Assembly: GCF_001485575.1 (NCBI RefSeq)
Contig: NZ_BCNB01000006.1
Location: 3,057,922-3,121,921 of the forward strand
From: Haloarcula sp. CBA1127
GTDB taxonomy: Archaea; Halobacteriota; Halobacteria; Halobacteriales; Haloarculaceae
DNA: 64,000 nucleotides
Direction of reading: 5' to 3'
A model generated the notes under the pieces. That model was given only the letters and a program-made list of their open reading frames with translations. It was not told the origin of the DNA and searched no databases. This document shows, in pieces, positions 16,866 to 25,261 of the stretch; positions within the stretch are counted from its first letter, which is position 1, and the number at the start of each line of letters is the position of its first letter. The position numbers and the translations under genes were made by a program.

Positions 16866-17149
16866 CGCCGACCGACGGCGTACAGCACCGGGGCGAGGAC
16901 GAGCAGCACGATGCCGAATAGTTTGTACTGGAACGACGATGCGAGGACGCTCGCACTGTTCGGTTCCATCGCCGATGCCGGTGTAATCACGAGCAGTGCG
17001 CCCAGCGCAATTGTGTGCAGTCCCAGCATCCGGAGCGACCGTTGCGGGAGAATTGCGACGAGCCCACCGACAAAGCCGAGTAGCAGGACATCACCGATGG
17101 TGTAGTTCAGCAGGAAACTATCGATGAGTTGCAGCGGTGACGCGAGCAT
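16862..17149 (-). CDS. Small integral membrane protein
   Basis: A 95-residue protein with three hydrophobic segments (IGDVLLLGFVGGLVAIL, LHTIALGALLVITPASA and KLFGIVLLVLAPVLYAV). It overlaps the convergent NAD kinase stop by four bases. A TTTAAAG box lies about 30 bases upstream. No family is recognised with confidence and the function is unknown. Confidence 0.6.
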   Translation of the reverse strand: MLASPLQLIDSFLLNYTIGDVLLLGFVGGLVAILPQRSLRMLGLHTIALGALLVITPASAMEPNSASVLASSFQYKLFGIVLLVLAPVLYAVGRR

Positions 17150-17225
17150 TCCTATCCAGAATCTCGCCGGGATGGAATCTTTAAAGTTCCGTTACGCCGC
17201 CGACCCGCGGGCGGCGTTCGGCCGT

Positions 17226-17834
17226 TCAATCGCCCGTTGTCCCCAGCGGCGTGAGCAGGAGGTAGCCGGCCGACGGGGCGCCGGCCGTCCGCAGCCGGAA
17301 CTGTCTCGGTTTGTCGAGTGCCGTCGAAAGGGCCACGACATCGAGGTCAGTTGTACTGACTGTCTCGGCGTCCACTTCGTCGATACCAGCCACGAGCAGC
17401 GCCTCGGAGAGCGCCGTTCCGTTGAGGCGGTCGGACGGCACGTCGAACGTGGTCCCGAACGCCTCGTTGGCCGCACGCACGACCGGGCCATGGCCCTCAT
17501 CGGCGAAGTACAACACCGGGTCCGGATGACCGTCGAAGAGATCCACCGGCTGTGGCTCCGGTGTCTGCTCGGCGTCTGCCGACACAGTCATCGTCTCGTC
17601 AGTCGTCTCACCGGGCGAATCAGTTACCAGCAGGTAGGAGACGCCGCCCAGCCCGCCGCCAAGCGCCAGACCGAGGCCGACGGTAACCTGTTCCGAAAGT
17701 CCGAGTGAAAACACTGACTGCACCACCAGCGCGACGGTAGCGAGCACGACCGCTCCTGCCCCTATCCAACCGACCACGGCCGCGAGGCTGCCAAGGCGAT
17801 GTCGACCGCCCGTGCCCGCCGACGACTTGCTCAT
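17226..17834 (-). CDS. Membrane protein with PAS-like C-terminal domain
   Basis: A 202-residue protein starting MSKSSAGTGGRHRLG. Two transmembrane segments lie at about residues 15-40 and 50-72 (LAAVVGWIGAGAVVLATVAL; VGLGLALGGGLGGVSYLLV). A negatively charged linker follows, then a segment resembling a PAS core (FDGHPDPVLYFADEGHG, AANEAFGTTF). There is no kinase or output domain, so it may be a stand-alone sensor. It is divergent from the HalX response regulator, with 94 bases between starts, which suggests a functional link. Confidence 0.65.
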   Translation of the reverse strand: MSKSSAGTGGRHRLGSLAAVVGWIGAGAVVLATVALVVQSVFSLGLSEQVTVGLGLALGGGLGGVSYLLVTDSPGETTDETMTVSADAEQTPEPQPVDLFDGHPDPVLYFADEGHGPVVRAANEAFGTTFDVPSDRLNGTALSEALLVAGIDEVDAETVSTTDLDVVALSTALDKPRQFRLRTAGAPSAGYLLLTPLGTTGD

Positions 17835-17890
17835 CGGGATACACTCAACGGGCCATCGGTTAACGCTTTTCGAGAGGCGGCCGCCGATAA

Positions 17891-17900
17891 AACATATACA
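17891..17900 (+). promoter_or_regulatory. TATA-like box of the HalX regulator gene
   Basis: AACATATACA, ending 28 bases before the GTG start at 17929. It fits a leaderless transcript and supports the GTG start over an ATG further upstream. Confidence 0.5.
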
Positions 17901-17928
17901 GTTGCCAGCCCTAGAACGGTGTAGTACC

Positions 17929-18501
17929 GTGTCAAGAACTACAGGCGGCCCGCCGCGGGTGCTCGTCGTCGACGACGAGCACGACGTCGCCGACACGCAG
18001 GCTCTGAAACTCGGCAAGCGCTACGAGACGACTGTCGTGTACAGTGGTCAGGCGGCGCTCGACGCTGCCGGCCCGGAGTTCGACGCCGTGTTGCTCGACC
18101 GACGAATGCCCGACGTGCACGGCGACGACGTGCTATCCCGGTTGCGCGAGCGGGGGTACGACGGCATCATCATCATGCTGACCGCGGTTGACGCCGACCT
18201 GAACATTCTGGAGATGCCCTTCGACGACTACCTCCAGAAGCCGGTCGACCAGTCGACGCTCCTGTCGGCGCTCGACCAGCACCTCGACAGGTCCGGCAAG
18301 GACGACAGGCTCGACGAGTACTTCCGGATCTCCTCGAAACTCTCCGTGCTGGAACGCGAGAAATCCACGTCACAACTGGAGGCGAGCGACGAGTACACCA
18401 GACTGAAAGAACGGGCAAAAGAGCTGGAGTGGGTGCTGAACGCCGAGAACGATGATTTCGAGGAGTTGAAGGAGACGTACCAGTCGATCAGCCGAAGCTA
18501 G
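17929..18501 (+). CDS. HalX-domain response regulator
   Basis: A 190-residue receiver protein with a GTG start (SRTTGGPPRVLVVDDEHD follows). The receiver domain is complete: acidic pair DDE at 15-17, phospho-acceptor D57 (VLLDRRMPDVHG), the T/S switch in MLTAVDAD, and K104 in YLQKPVD. The C-terminal 70 residues are the charged helical HalX domain (LSVLEREKSTSQLEAS, RLKERAKELEWVL), found mostly in haloarchaeal regulators and without a known DNA-binding role. No kinase is adjacent, although four histidine kinases occur elsewhere in the window. Confidence 0.87.
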   Translation: MSRTTGGPPRVLVVDDEHDVADTQALKLGKRYETTVVYSGQAALDAAGPEFDAVLLDRRMPDVHGDDVLSRLRERGYDGIIIMLTAVDADLNILEMPFDDYLQKPVDQSTLLSALDQHLDRSGKDDRLDEYFRISSKLSVLEREKSTSQLEASDEYTRLKERAKELEWVLNAENDDFEELKETYQSISRS

Positions 18502-19118
18502 GTACCGAGAATCAGCGTCTCTTCGATATACTCGTCGATAGTGTCCCGAACCTCGGCGACAGGGTTGTCGTTTCGCGTTGCGCTCTGAAGAATCACGCCG
18601 TCGAGTATCGTGATCAGGAACCGCGAAACCGTTTCGGGATCGACGTCGGCGAAGACCCCCTGTTCGATGCCGTCCTCGATGATCTGTACGAGTTGCCGGG
18701 CGAACAGTTCGTCCGTCTCGGTGAACTTCTCGCGGAAGTCCGAGTTCTGAACCGCCTGGGCGCGCATCTCGACGTACGACCCGAGGACGGCGTCCTTGGT
18801 TGGCGTTTCGACGCAGTCCGGGAAATCGTCGAGAATGAGACTGACAAACGTCTTGATGTCCTGTTCGGGGTCGCCGGTCGATTCGACCTGAAAGATGCGG
18901 TTGAATTCCGTGAGGATGAACTCCTGAAACGACAACAGGAGGTCCTCCTTGCCATCAAAGTGGTGATAAAACGTCGATTTGCTGAGGTCGGCCTCGTCCG
19001 CGATTCGCTGTATCGAAAGTCCGGCATACCCGTATTCCCGGAGGGCACGGAACGTGGCTCGCATTATCGCCTCGTGCGAGTCCGCTGGTTCCCCGGCGAA
19101 CGGAATTCCATCACTCAT
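18498..19118 (-). CDS. TetR/AcrR family transcriptional regulator
   Basis: A 206-residue repressor-type protein. The N-terminal HTH is typical of TetR: ATFRALREYGYAGLSIQRIA, then DEADLSKSTFYHHFDGKEDLL. The rest is a helical ligand-binding domain of the AcrR type. The gene is divergent from the surface-protein/RND operon. Two near-identical 16-base sites lie between them, one 5 bases upstream of this start codon, so autorepression together with control of the transporter operon is a strong inference. A TATA-like AGTAAATAT lies about 27 bases upstream. Confidence 0.9.
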   Translation of the reverse strand: MSDGIPFAGEPADSHEAIMRATFRALREYGYAGLSIQRIADEADLSKSTFYHHFDGKEDLLLSFQEFILTEFNRIFQVESTGDPEQDIKTFVSLILDDFPDCVETPTKDAVLGSYVEMRAQAVQNSDFREKFTETDELFARQLVQIIEDGIEQGVFADVDPETVSRFLITILDGVILQSATRNDNPVAEVRDTIDEYIEETLILGT

Positions 19119-19122
19119 CCCG

Positions 19123-19138
19123 ACCGAATATTCGTTCG
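19123..19138. promoter_or_regulatory. Probable TetR operator 1
   Basis: ACCGAATATTCGTTCG, with the palindromic core CGAATATTCG at 19125-19134. It lies between the TATA-like box and start codon of the tetR gene and matches site 2 at 14 of 16 bases. Confidence 0.65.
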
Positions 19139-19186
19139 GGCAGTAAATATCTTCCCACTGTTACTGAACCACAACGTTGATAGGCG

Positions 19187-19202
19187 ACCGAACGTTCGTT
19201 CG
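19187..19202. promoter_or_regulatory. Probable TetR operator 2
   Basis: ACCGAACGTTCGTTCG, with the palindromic core CGAACGTTCG at 19189-19198. It has the same orientation as site 1, 64 bases away, on the side of the surface-protein/RND operon. Confidence 0.65.
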
Positions 19203-19301
19203 ATGTACACGGTTCGGGCGGGAGTCTGCACAGACGTATGTGGGTACATATCCCGATCTCCCAGGCATGACGTCCGCTCCGGACAGAAACAACGACACGG
19301 A

Positions 19302-21248
19302 ATGTCCGAAGTGTCCCTACGCATGAAACCACGAACATTACTGACGCTGGCAGTTGTCGCATTGCTCATGGCATCCGGAACGGCGATCGGCGCCGTGACC
19401 GGAAGCCCCGACTTCGACGCAACGTTGGTCGATAACACCGTTACGCCCGGTGAGGAGACGACACTCGACGTTGTCCTCGTCAACAGCGGAACGGTCGACT
19501 CCGGGTCTACGACCCAGGGAATACAGAACAGTGAAGTAACGACCGCCCGCGGGACCACAGTCAAAGTCAACAACGGAGACGCCCCGATTACGGTAACAAC
19601 GAACAAGCAGGCCGTCGGCTCCGTCCCGGAAGGCAAGACGAGTCCGATTTCATTCGACATCAGCGTCGATGACGACGCAAGTCCTGGGGACTACACCGTT
19701 CCTGTCATCGTTGAATACGAGTACACGAGCTATATCTCCGAAAACGACGGGGCACGTGACGAAGAAACCGCGACTGAACGGGTCGAACTCGAACTCGAAA
19801 TCGACGACGACGCGGGTTTTGACGTGGTGGGCGTCGACTCCGGCGCACGCGTCGACTCAGTCGGGACGGTTGCAGTCACCGTCGAGAACACTGGTGACGA
19901 ACCAGCCCGAGAAGCCTCAGTAACGCTGGAATCGACAAACCCTGAACTCACAGTCGGTAGTGACACCAGCAGCTCCCGGTTCATCGATACCTGGGAGGCT
20001 GGTGAACAGCGGACGCTCCGGTACCGCGTCGGTGCGAGCGGTGACGCCAGAGCCGAACCGTATCAGTTTGACCTGCAAGTCGACTTCGATGACACCGACG
20101 GGGTGCGAAAGAGTACGTCGGCCTCTTCAATCGGGATTACACCTGCCCGCGAGCAAACGTTCACTGTCGAACGTGTTGACAGCGACGTTGCTGTCAGTGA
20201 CTCCGGGACGTATAACGTGACCCTGCGCAACGACGGGCCTGTCACAGTCTCGGACGCGACAGTGACACTTACCACGCAGAACAGCGCGATTACGTTCGGA
20301 CAGTCCGAATCCACATCGCAGTTTGTCGGCTCCTGGGAGCCCGGTGAAACGCGAACGGTAAGCGTCGATGCAAGCGCCAGCGACGACGCCAAGACACAGA
20401 GCTACGCGCTGTCGGCGTCAGTGAGCTATGACGACCCAGAAGGCGATGCCGGCGTCGCTGACGACATCTCACTCGGACTTACGCCCGAACCCGAACAGTC
20501 CTTTGCCATGGGAGACGTCGAGTCGTCCCTGCAGGCGGGTGACGACGGCACGCTGGAAGCGTCGCTGACCAACACCGGCGACCGAACAGTCCGTAACGTC
20601 GTGCTGAACTGGGCGAGCACCCACGACAACATCTCGCCGAAGGAGACCCAGTACGCGGTCGGCGACCTCGAACCGGGCGAGTCGACGACCGTCTCGTTCG
20701 ACGCCGACGTGTCGGACAACGCGAACTCCGGCCCACGACAGTTCGACTTCGTCGCCAACTACCGCAACAGCGAAGGCGACAGGCGCGAGAGTGACACGCT
20801 CGAAATCCGGCAGAGCGTCGACGGCAGCGCCGACGAGTTTATCGTCGAGACGACGAACGCGTCGGTCAACGTGGGTGGGTCGAGCACGCTCGAAGTGACC
20901 ATCACCAACGACGCCGGTGAGCGACTGACCGATATCGAGGCGAAGCTGTTCGCCGAGTCACCGATCTCCGTGTCGGACGACCAGGCGTACGTCGACAGCC
21001 TCGACCAGGGCGAGTCAACGACCATCGAGTTCGGTATCAGCGCAAGCGGTGCCGCGATGACCAAAAACTATCCCATCTCGGTGGACTTCCAGTACGAGGA
21101 GCCGGACGGAGATACGCCAGTGTCCGACACCTACCGCCTCCCGGTCTCCGTGACTAACTCCGGCGGTGGCAGTTCGCCGCTGACGGCGATTATCGGCGTC
21201 GCACTCGTGGCCGCCCTGGCCATCGGCGGCTACTTCAGGTTCCGCTAA
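19302..21248 (+). CDS. Exported Ig-like repeat surface protein (COG1361-like) paired with RND transporter
   Basis: A 648-residue secreted, membrane-anchored protein. ATG codons at 19302 and 19323 are both possible; the second gives the shorter signal peptide MKPRTLLTLAVVALLMASGT. About four Ig-like/CARDB-type repeats of about 110 residues follow, recognisable by recurring VTVENTGDEPA, VTLRNDGPVTV, ASLTNTGDRTV and VTITNDAGERL together with W/D..GE..T..Y/F blocks. The C-terminus is one transmembrane helix (LTAIIGVALVAALAIGGYF) with a short basic tail. It ends 3 bases before the RND gene, so it is probably an extracytoplasmic partner of that transporter. Longer upstream reading frames overlap tetR and are spurious. 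Confidence 0.8.
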   Translation: MSEVSLRMKPRTLLTLAVVALLMASGTAIGAVTGSPDFDATLVDNTVTPGEETTLDVVLVNSGTVDSGSTTQGIQNSEVTTARGTTVKVNNGDAPITVTTNKQAVGSVPEGKTSPISFDISVDDDASPGDYTVPVIVEYEYTSYISENDGARDEETATERVELELEIDDDAGFDVVGVDSGARVDSVGTVAVTVENTGDEPAREASVTLESTNPELTVGSDTSSSRFIDTWEAGEQRTLRYRVGASGDARAEPYQFDLQVDFDDTDGVRKSTSASSIGITPAREQTFTVERVDSDVAVSDSGTYNVTLRNDGPVTVSDATVTLTTQNSAITFGQSESTSQFVGSWEPGETRTVSVDASASDDAKTQSYALSASVSYDDPEGDAGVADDISLGLTPEPEQSFAMGDVESSLQAGDDGTLEASLTNTGDRTVRNVVLNWASTHDNISPKETQYAVGDLEPGESTTVSFDADVSDNANSGPRQFDFVANYRNSEGDRRESDTLEIRQSVDGSADEFIVETTNASVNVGGSSTLEVTITNDAGERLTDIEAKLFAESPISVSDDQAYVDSLDQGESTTIEFGISASGAAMTKNYPISVDFQYEEPDGDTPVSDTYRLPVSVTNSGGGSSPLTAIIGVALVAALAIGGYFRFR

Positions 21249-21251
21249 CGC

Positions 21252-23768
21252 ATGGACTACCAGCGCTACATCGATTGGGCGGACGACCGCATCGTCCACG
21301 ATTCACGGAAGGTGGTGCTCCTCTTCCTGGTCGTGACGGTGGTCTTCAGCGCCGGCCTCGGGAGCGTCTCGACCAACTCCGGGACGTCGCAGTTTACGAC
21401 CGGACTGCCGGCCGAGGAGGCACTACAGGAGGTCAACGACAAGTTCTCACCGACCTTCTCACCGGACACAGGGAGCACACAGCTGATCCAGCAGGAAACC
21501 AACGTGCTCTCGAAGCCGGCGTTGCTCCGGATGCTCAGGTCACAGCATCGGCTGGAACAGCATGGAACGCTCCGTGTCACATCGACCTCAAGCGCCGCCA
21601 GCATTGTCGCCCAGCAGCTAGACCCGGAAGCGACGACGACTGAACAGCAGGTCTATGCTGTCGAAGCCGCAACGCCGAGTGAAATCGACGCTGCTGTCAG
21701 GCGCGCAGCCGAGCAGAACCCCCGGTTCAGATCGCTACTGAGCAAGGACTTCAACCGTAAAGCCGCCTCGGCATCGGCGACCATCGGGGTCGTCACACAC
21801 GAGGTCCCGGCGGGAATTTCCTCCGGGTCGGGGCAAGGCGGTTCGAGTCCGCTGACGAGCATCCAGAAACAGGCCGGGTTCACTGTCGCCAGCGCTGACC
21901 ACGGCGGCATTACCCTGTTCGGCAGCGGTATCGTCGCAGACGAGTTCTCGAACGTCGTCGGCGACTCGCTCATCCTGACCGTGCCCGCGGCAGTGCTGTT
22001 CATCCTGTTTTTCCTGACGATTGCCTATCGCGACCTCGCGGACATGGCACTTGGCCTGCTCGCGCTGTTTATGGCCGTCGTCTGGACGTTCGGCTTCATG
22101 GGGCTTGCCGGCATCCCCTTCTCGCAGATGCTCATCGCCGTGCCACCGTTGTTACTGGCGGTCGGTATCGACTTCGGGATTCACGCCGTCAACCGGTATC
22201 GGGAGGAGCGCGAAACCGGCGCGTCCATCCAGAAATCGATGCGTATCACGACCGACCAGCTGCTTGTCGCGTTCTTCATCGTGACCGGGACAACAGTCAT
22301 CGGGTTCGCCGCGAACCTCACCAGCGCACTGCCGCCGATTCAGGACTTCGGCTACGTGGCCTCTGTCGGTATCACGTTCACCTTCCTCATCTTCGGGGTG
22401 TTCCTGCCCGCAGCGAAGGTGGAACTGGACCGACTCCGCCAGCGTTACCCCATTCCGACGTTCAGCGAGACGCCGCTGGGTGCGGAGGATTCCGCACTGA
22501 GTGACGTGTTGCGCGGCGGTGTCGTCATCGCGAACCGCGCCCCGATCGTCTTCCTCGTGCTCATCCTCGTGTCCACGGTCGGTGCCAGCTACTACGCCAC
22601 CGGCGTCTCGACGTCGTTCAGTCAGGAGGACTTCCTGCCGCCCGAGGAGAACCCGGACTTCGTCGAGGCCCTTCCGGAACCGTTCGCTCCGAGCGAATAC
22701 ACCGTAACGGAGGTGACGAACTTCCTCGATGAGCGATTCGACACGACCCAGTCCAGTCAGGCGACGGTGTACGTAGAGGGGCCAATGCGGAACGACGCGG
22801 CGCTTGAGCAGATGTATCGAGCGGGCAACAACCCGCCGGACTCGTTCATCCGAGAGGACGGACGCGCTGATTCGACATCTATCGTGACGGTCATTCAGGA
22901 CCAGGCAGAGCGCGACCCCAAGTTCCGCCGGATGGTCGAGCGCAACGACCGAAACGACAACGGGGTCCCGGACGATAACCTCGAGGAGATATACGAGTAT
23001 CTGCTCGACTCGCCGGCCCGTAGTACGGCGCTAGAGTACATCACCGAGGACTACCGGAGCGCGCGCGTCGTCTACACAGTCGAATCGGACGCGACCGACG
23101 CAGAGGTGACCGCCGACACGAGAAACGTTGCCGACGACTTCCGGTACGAGGCGACGGCAACCGGCTCGGTCGTCGTGTTCCAGGCTGTCTCGGACCTCAT
23201 CCTAGAGTCAGCCATCCAGTCACTGGCGATTGCGCTTGTCGGCTCGTCGGTGTTCCTCGTTCTCATCTACAACATGCTGGAGGGGCGGCCGTCGCTCGGG
23301 CTCGTGAACATCATTCCCGTCGTCGTCACGGTAGCGTGGCTTGGCGGGACGATGCGGCTGCTCAATATCCCGTTCAACGCGCTCACAGCGACGATGCTGG
23401 CGATAACTATCGGGCTGGGTGTCGACTACTCGGTCCACGTCACGCACCGGTTCGCTGACGAGTTCGAGAAAAACGACCTCGAAACGGCACTGGACCGGAC
23501 TGTTCGCGGGACCGGCGGCGCGCTGTTCGGCAGTATGCTCACCACGACGTTCGGCATCGGCGTGCTCGGGCTGGCTGTGTTCCCCGCGATCGGCCAGTTC
23601 GGCATCCTGACAGCGTTGTCAATCGCGTACGCCTTCCTCGCGTCCCTGCTGGTGATCCCCTCCGCGCTCGTCGTCTGGGACCGGGTGTTCAACGCTGACT
23701 GGTCGGTTCGTGGCCTACTCGGGTTCGGTCGGTCGCGTCCGCCCGCGCCCGTCGACGGCGACGATTAA
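21252..23768 (+). CDS. RND-superfamily transporter (MMPL / sterol-sensing-domain type)
   Basis: An 838-residue transporter with the duplicated RND layout: a helix at 20-40, a large extracytoplasmic loop, a cluster of five helices (about 235-390), then a second helix, loop and five-helix cluster. Each half carries the helix-4 signature (VGIDFGIHAVNRYREE and IGLGVDYSVHVTHRFADE), in which aspartates relay protons. Prokaryotic relatives move lipids, hopanoids or drugs. In a single-membrane archaeon it presumably moves a lipophilic compound; the substrate is unknown. The gene is coupled to the Ig-repeat protein and lies downstream of the tetR-linked promoter region. Confidence 0.88.
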   Translation: MDYQRYIDWADDRIVHDSRKVVLLFLVVTVVFSAGLGSVSTNSGTSQFTTGLPAEEALQEVNDKFSPTFSPDTGSTQLIQQETNVLSKPALLRMLRSQHRLEQHGTLRVTSTSSAASIVAQQLDPEATTTEQQVYAVEAATPSEIDAAVRRAAEQNPRFRSLLSKDFNRKAASASATIGVVTHEVPAGISSGSGQGGSSPLTSIQKQAGFTVASADHGGITLFGSGIVADEFSNVVGDSLILTVPAAVLFILFFLTIAYRDLADMALGLLALFMAVVWTFGFMGLAGIPFSQMLIAVPPLLLAVGIDFGIHAVNRYREERETGASIQKSMRITTDQLLVAFFIVTGTTVIGFAANLTSALPPIQDFGYVASVGITFTFLIFGVFLPAAKVELDRLRQRYPIPTFSETPLGAEDSALSDVLRGGVVIANRAPIVFLVLILVSTVGASYYATGVSTSFSQEDFLPPEENPDFVEALPEPFAPSEYTVTEVTNFLDERFDTTQSSQATVYVEGPMRNDAALEQMYRAGNNPPDSFIREDGRADSTSIVTVIQDQAERDPKFRRMVERNDRNDNGVPDDNLEEIYEYLLDSPARSTALEYITEDYRSARVVYTVESDATDAEVTADTRNVADDFRYEATATGSVVVFQAVSDLILESAIQSLAIALVGSSVFLVLIYNMLEGRPSLGLVNIIPVVVTVAWLGGTMRLLNIPFNALTATMLAITIGLGVDYSVHVTHRFADEFEKNDLETALDRTVRGTGGALFGSMLTTTFGIGVLGLAVFPAIGQFGILTALSIAYAFLASLLVIPSALVVWDRVFNADWSVRGLLGFGRSRPPAPVDGDD

Positions 23769-23860
23769 TCCACGACGCCGAGGCACGACCCACCGCCGGT
23801 CGTGTCCGGGCGAAACACGCCACTGAAGCCTTTATTTGCTGGCATCGTCCTAGCACTGAT

Positions 23861-25261
23861 ATGACTCACGTCGTTATCATCGGCGCGTATGGCAGTGCCG
23901 GGGCCGCAGTCGCCGGCGACCTTGTCGAGGCGGACGACATCGAACTCACGCTCATCGACAACGGCGAGCCCGGCGGCGGCCTCTGTATCCTTCGTGGCTG
24001 TATGCCGTCCAAGGAAGTGCTCTCCGCAGGCGCACATCGCTTCCAGGCGCGCCACGACGACCGTCTCGTCGGCGACGTGCCCGACGTTGATCTGGAGGCC
24101 GTCGTCGAGCGCAAGGACGACCATGTGCTCGACTGGGCCGGGCACCGCCGGGACTCCGTCCACGAGATGGCCGAGCGCGACGACGTAACGTTCATCCACG
24201 ACACTGCCACGTTCGTCGACGAGCACACGGTCCAGGCCGGCGGCGAGGAACACGAGGCCGACTACGTCGTCATTGCGACCGGTTCCAGCGTGAACGTTCC
24301 GGACACGCCCGGCATCGACGAGGTCGACTTCATGACGAGCGATCAGGTGCTCGACGCCACGGAGTTCCCTGACTCCGGCATCGTCATGGGCTTCGGGTAC
24401 ATCGGGATGGAGCTGGTCCCGTATCTGGCGGAGGCCGGTGGCATGGAGCTCACCGTTATCGAGCACGACGACCGGCCGATCGACGAAGGCGACCCGGAGT
24501 TCGGCGACGAGGCGCTTGACATCTACGAGGACAACTGGGACGTGACCATCCCGACGAACTGCTACGAGCAGGAACTAGAGGAAACGGAAGACGGCGGCGT
24601 CCGCCTCACCGTCGAGTACGACGACGGCAGCGAGGAGACGTTCGAAGCCGACCAGCTGTTCCTCTTTACCGGCCGTCGCCCGACCGTCGAGGGGCTCGGG
24701 CTGGAGAACACGCCCGTTTCCGTCGAAGGTGACTGGGCGAAAGACACGATGCAGACCCGCGACGCCGACCACATCTACGCCGTCGGCGACGTCAACGGCA
24801 AGGAGCCGATTCTCCACGTCGCCAAAGAGCAGGGCTTCACCGCGGCCGAGAACATCGTCCGACAGGAGGCCGGTGGCTCGCTCGAAGAATACCGCAACGT
24901 CCACCACCACGTCATCTTCTCCGGGCTGGGCGTCTACCCGTTCGCCCGCGTCGGCCACAACGAGAAGACGGCGAAAGAAGCGGGCTACGACGTGGTCACG
25001 GCGACGCGCCAGGCCAGCGACGACGGCGTATTCAAATCCAAAGACGTGCCTGAAGGGCTTGCAAAACTCGTCGTCGACGCGGAGGACGGGACAGTACTCG
25101 GCTGGCAGGGCATGCACTACCACGCGGACAGCTTCGCCAAGACGTTCCAGACCATCGTCGAACTTGGCCTTGACGTGCGCGACCTGCCGGACCGGGCCTA
25201 TCACCCGACGCTCCCCGAAAACGTCGACGGCCTCATTCGGGACTGCGTCGACCAGTTATAA
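23861..25261 (+). CDS. Dihydrolipoamide dehydrogenase-like pyridine nucleotide-disulfide oxidoreductase
   Basis: A 466-residue FAD/NAD(P) disulfide reductase. The FAD-binding N-terminus (VVIIGAYGSAGAAVA) is followed by the redox-active CX4C at C42/C47 (LCILRGCMPSK). A second dinucleotide site is at GIVMGFGYIGMELVPYLAEAG and an FAD motif at DHIYAVGDVNG. The C-terminal dimer interface has the catalytic His-Glu pair (YHPTLPENV). No 2-oxoacid dehydrogenase subunits are adjacent, so this may be a paralogue with another disulfide substrate. It overlaps the convergent kinase gene by six bases. Confidence 0.85.
   Translation: MTHVVIIGAYGSAGAAVAGDLVEADDIELTLIDNGEPGGGLCILRGCMPSKEVLSAGAHRFQARHDDRLVGDVPDVDLEAVVERKDDHVLDWAGHRRDSVHEMAERDDVTFIHDTATFVDEHTVQAGGEEHEADYVVIATGSSVNVPDTPGIDEVDFMTSDQVLDATEFPDSGIVMGFGYIGMELVPYLAEAGGMELTVIEHDDRPIDEGDPEFGDEALDIYEDNWDVTIPTNCYEQELEETEDGGVRLTVEYDDGSEETFEADQLFLFTGRRPTVEGLGLENTPVSVEGDWAKDTMQTRDADHIYAVGDVNGKEPILHVAKEQGFTAAENIVRQEAGGSLEEYRNVHHHVIFSGLGVYPFARVGHNEKTAKEAGYDVVTATRQASDDGVFKSKDVPEGLAKLVVDAEDGTVLGWQGMHYHADSFAKTFQTIVELGLDVRDLPDRAYHPTLPENVDGLIRDCVDQL

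Noticed and set aside
18693..19301. Extension of the Ig-repeat surface protein frame upstream
   Set aside because: It covers the tetR gene and the operators on the other strand; a clear signal peptide begins at the downstream ATG.
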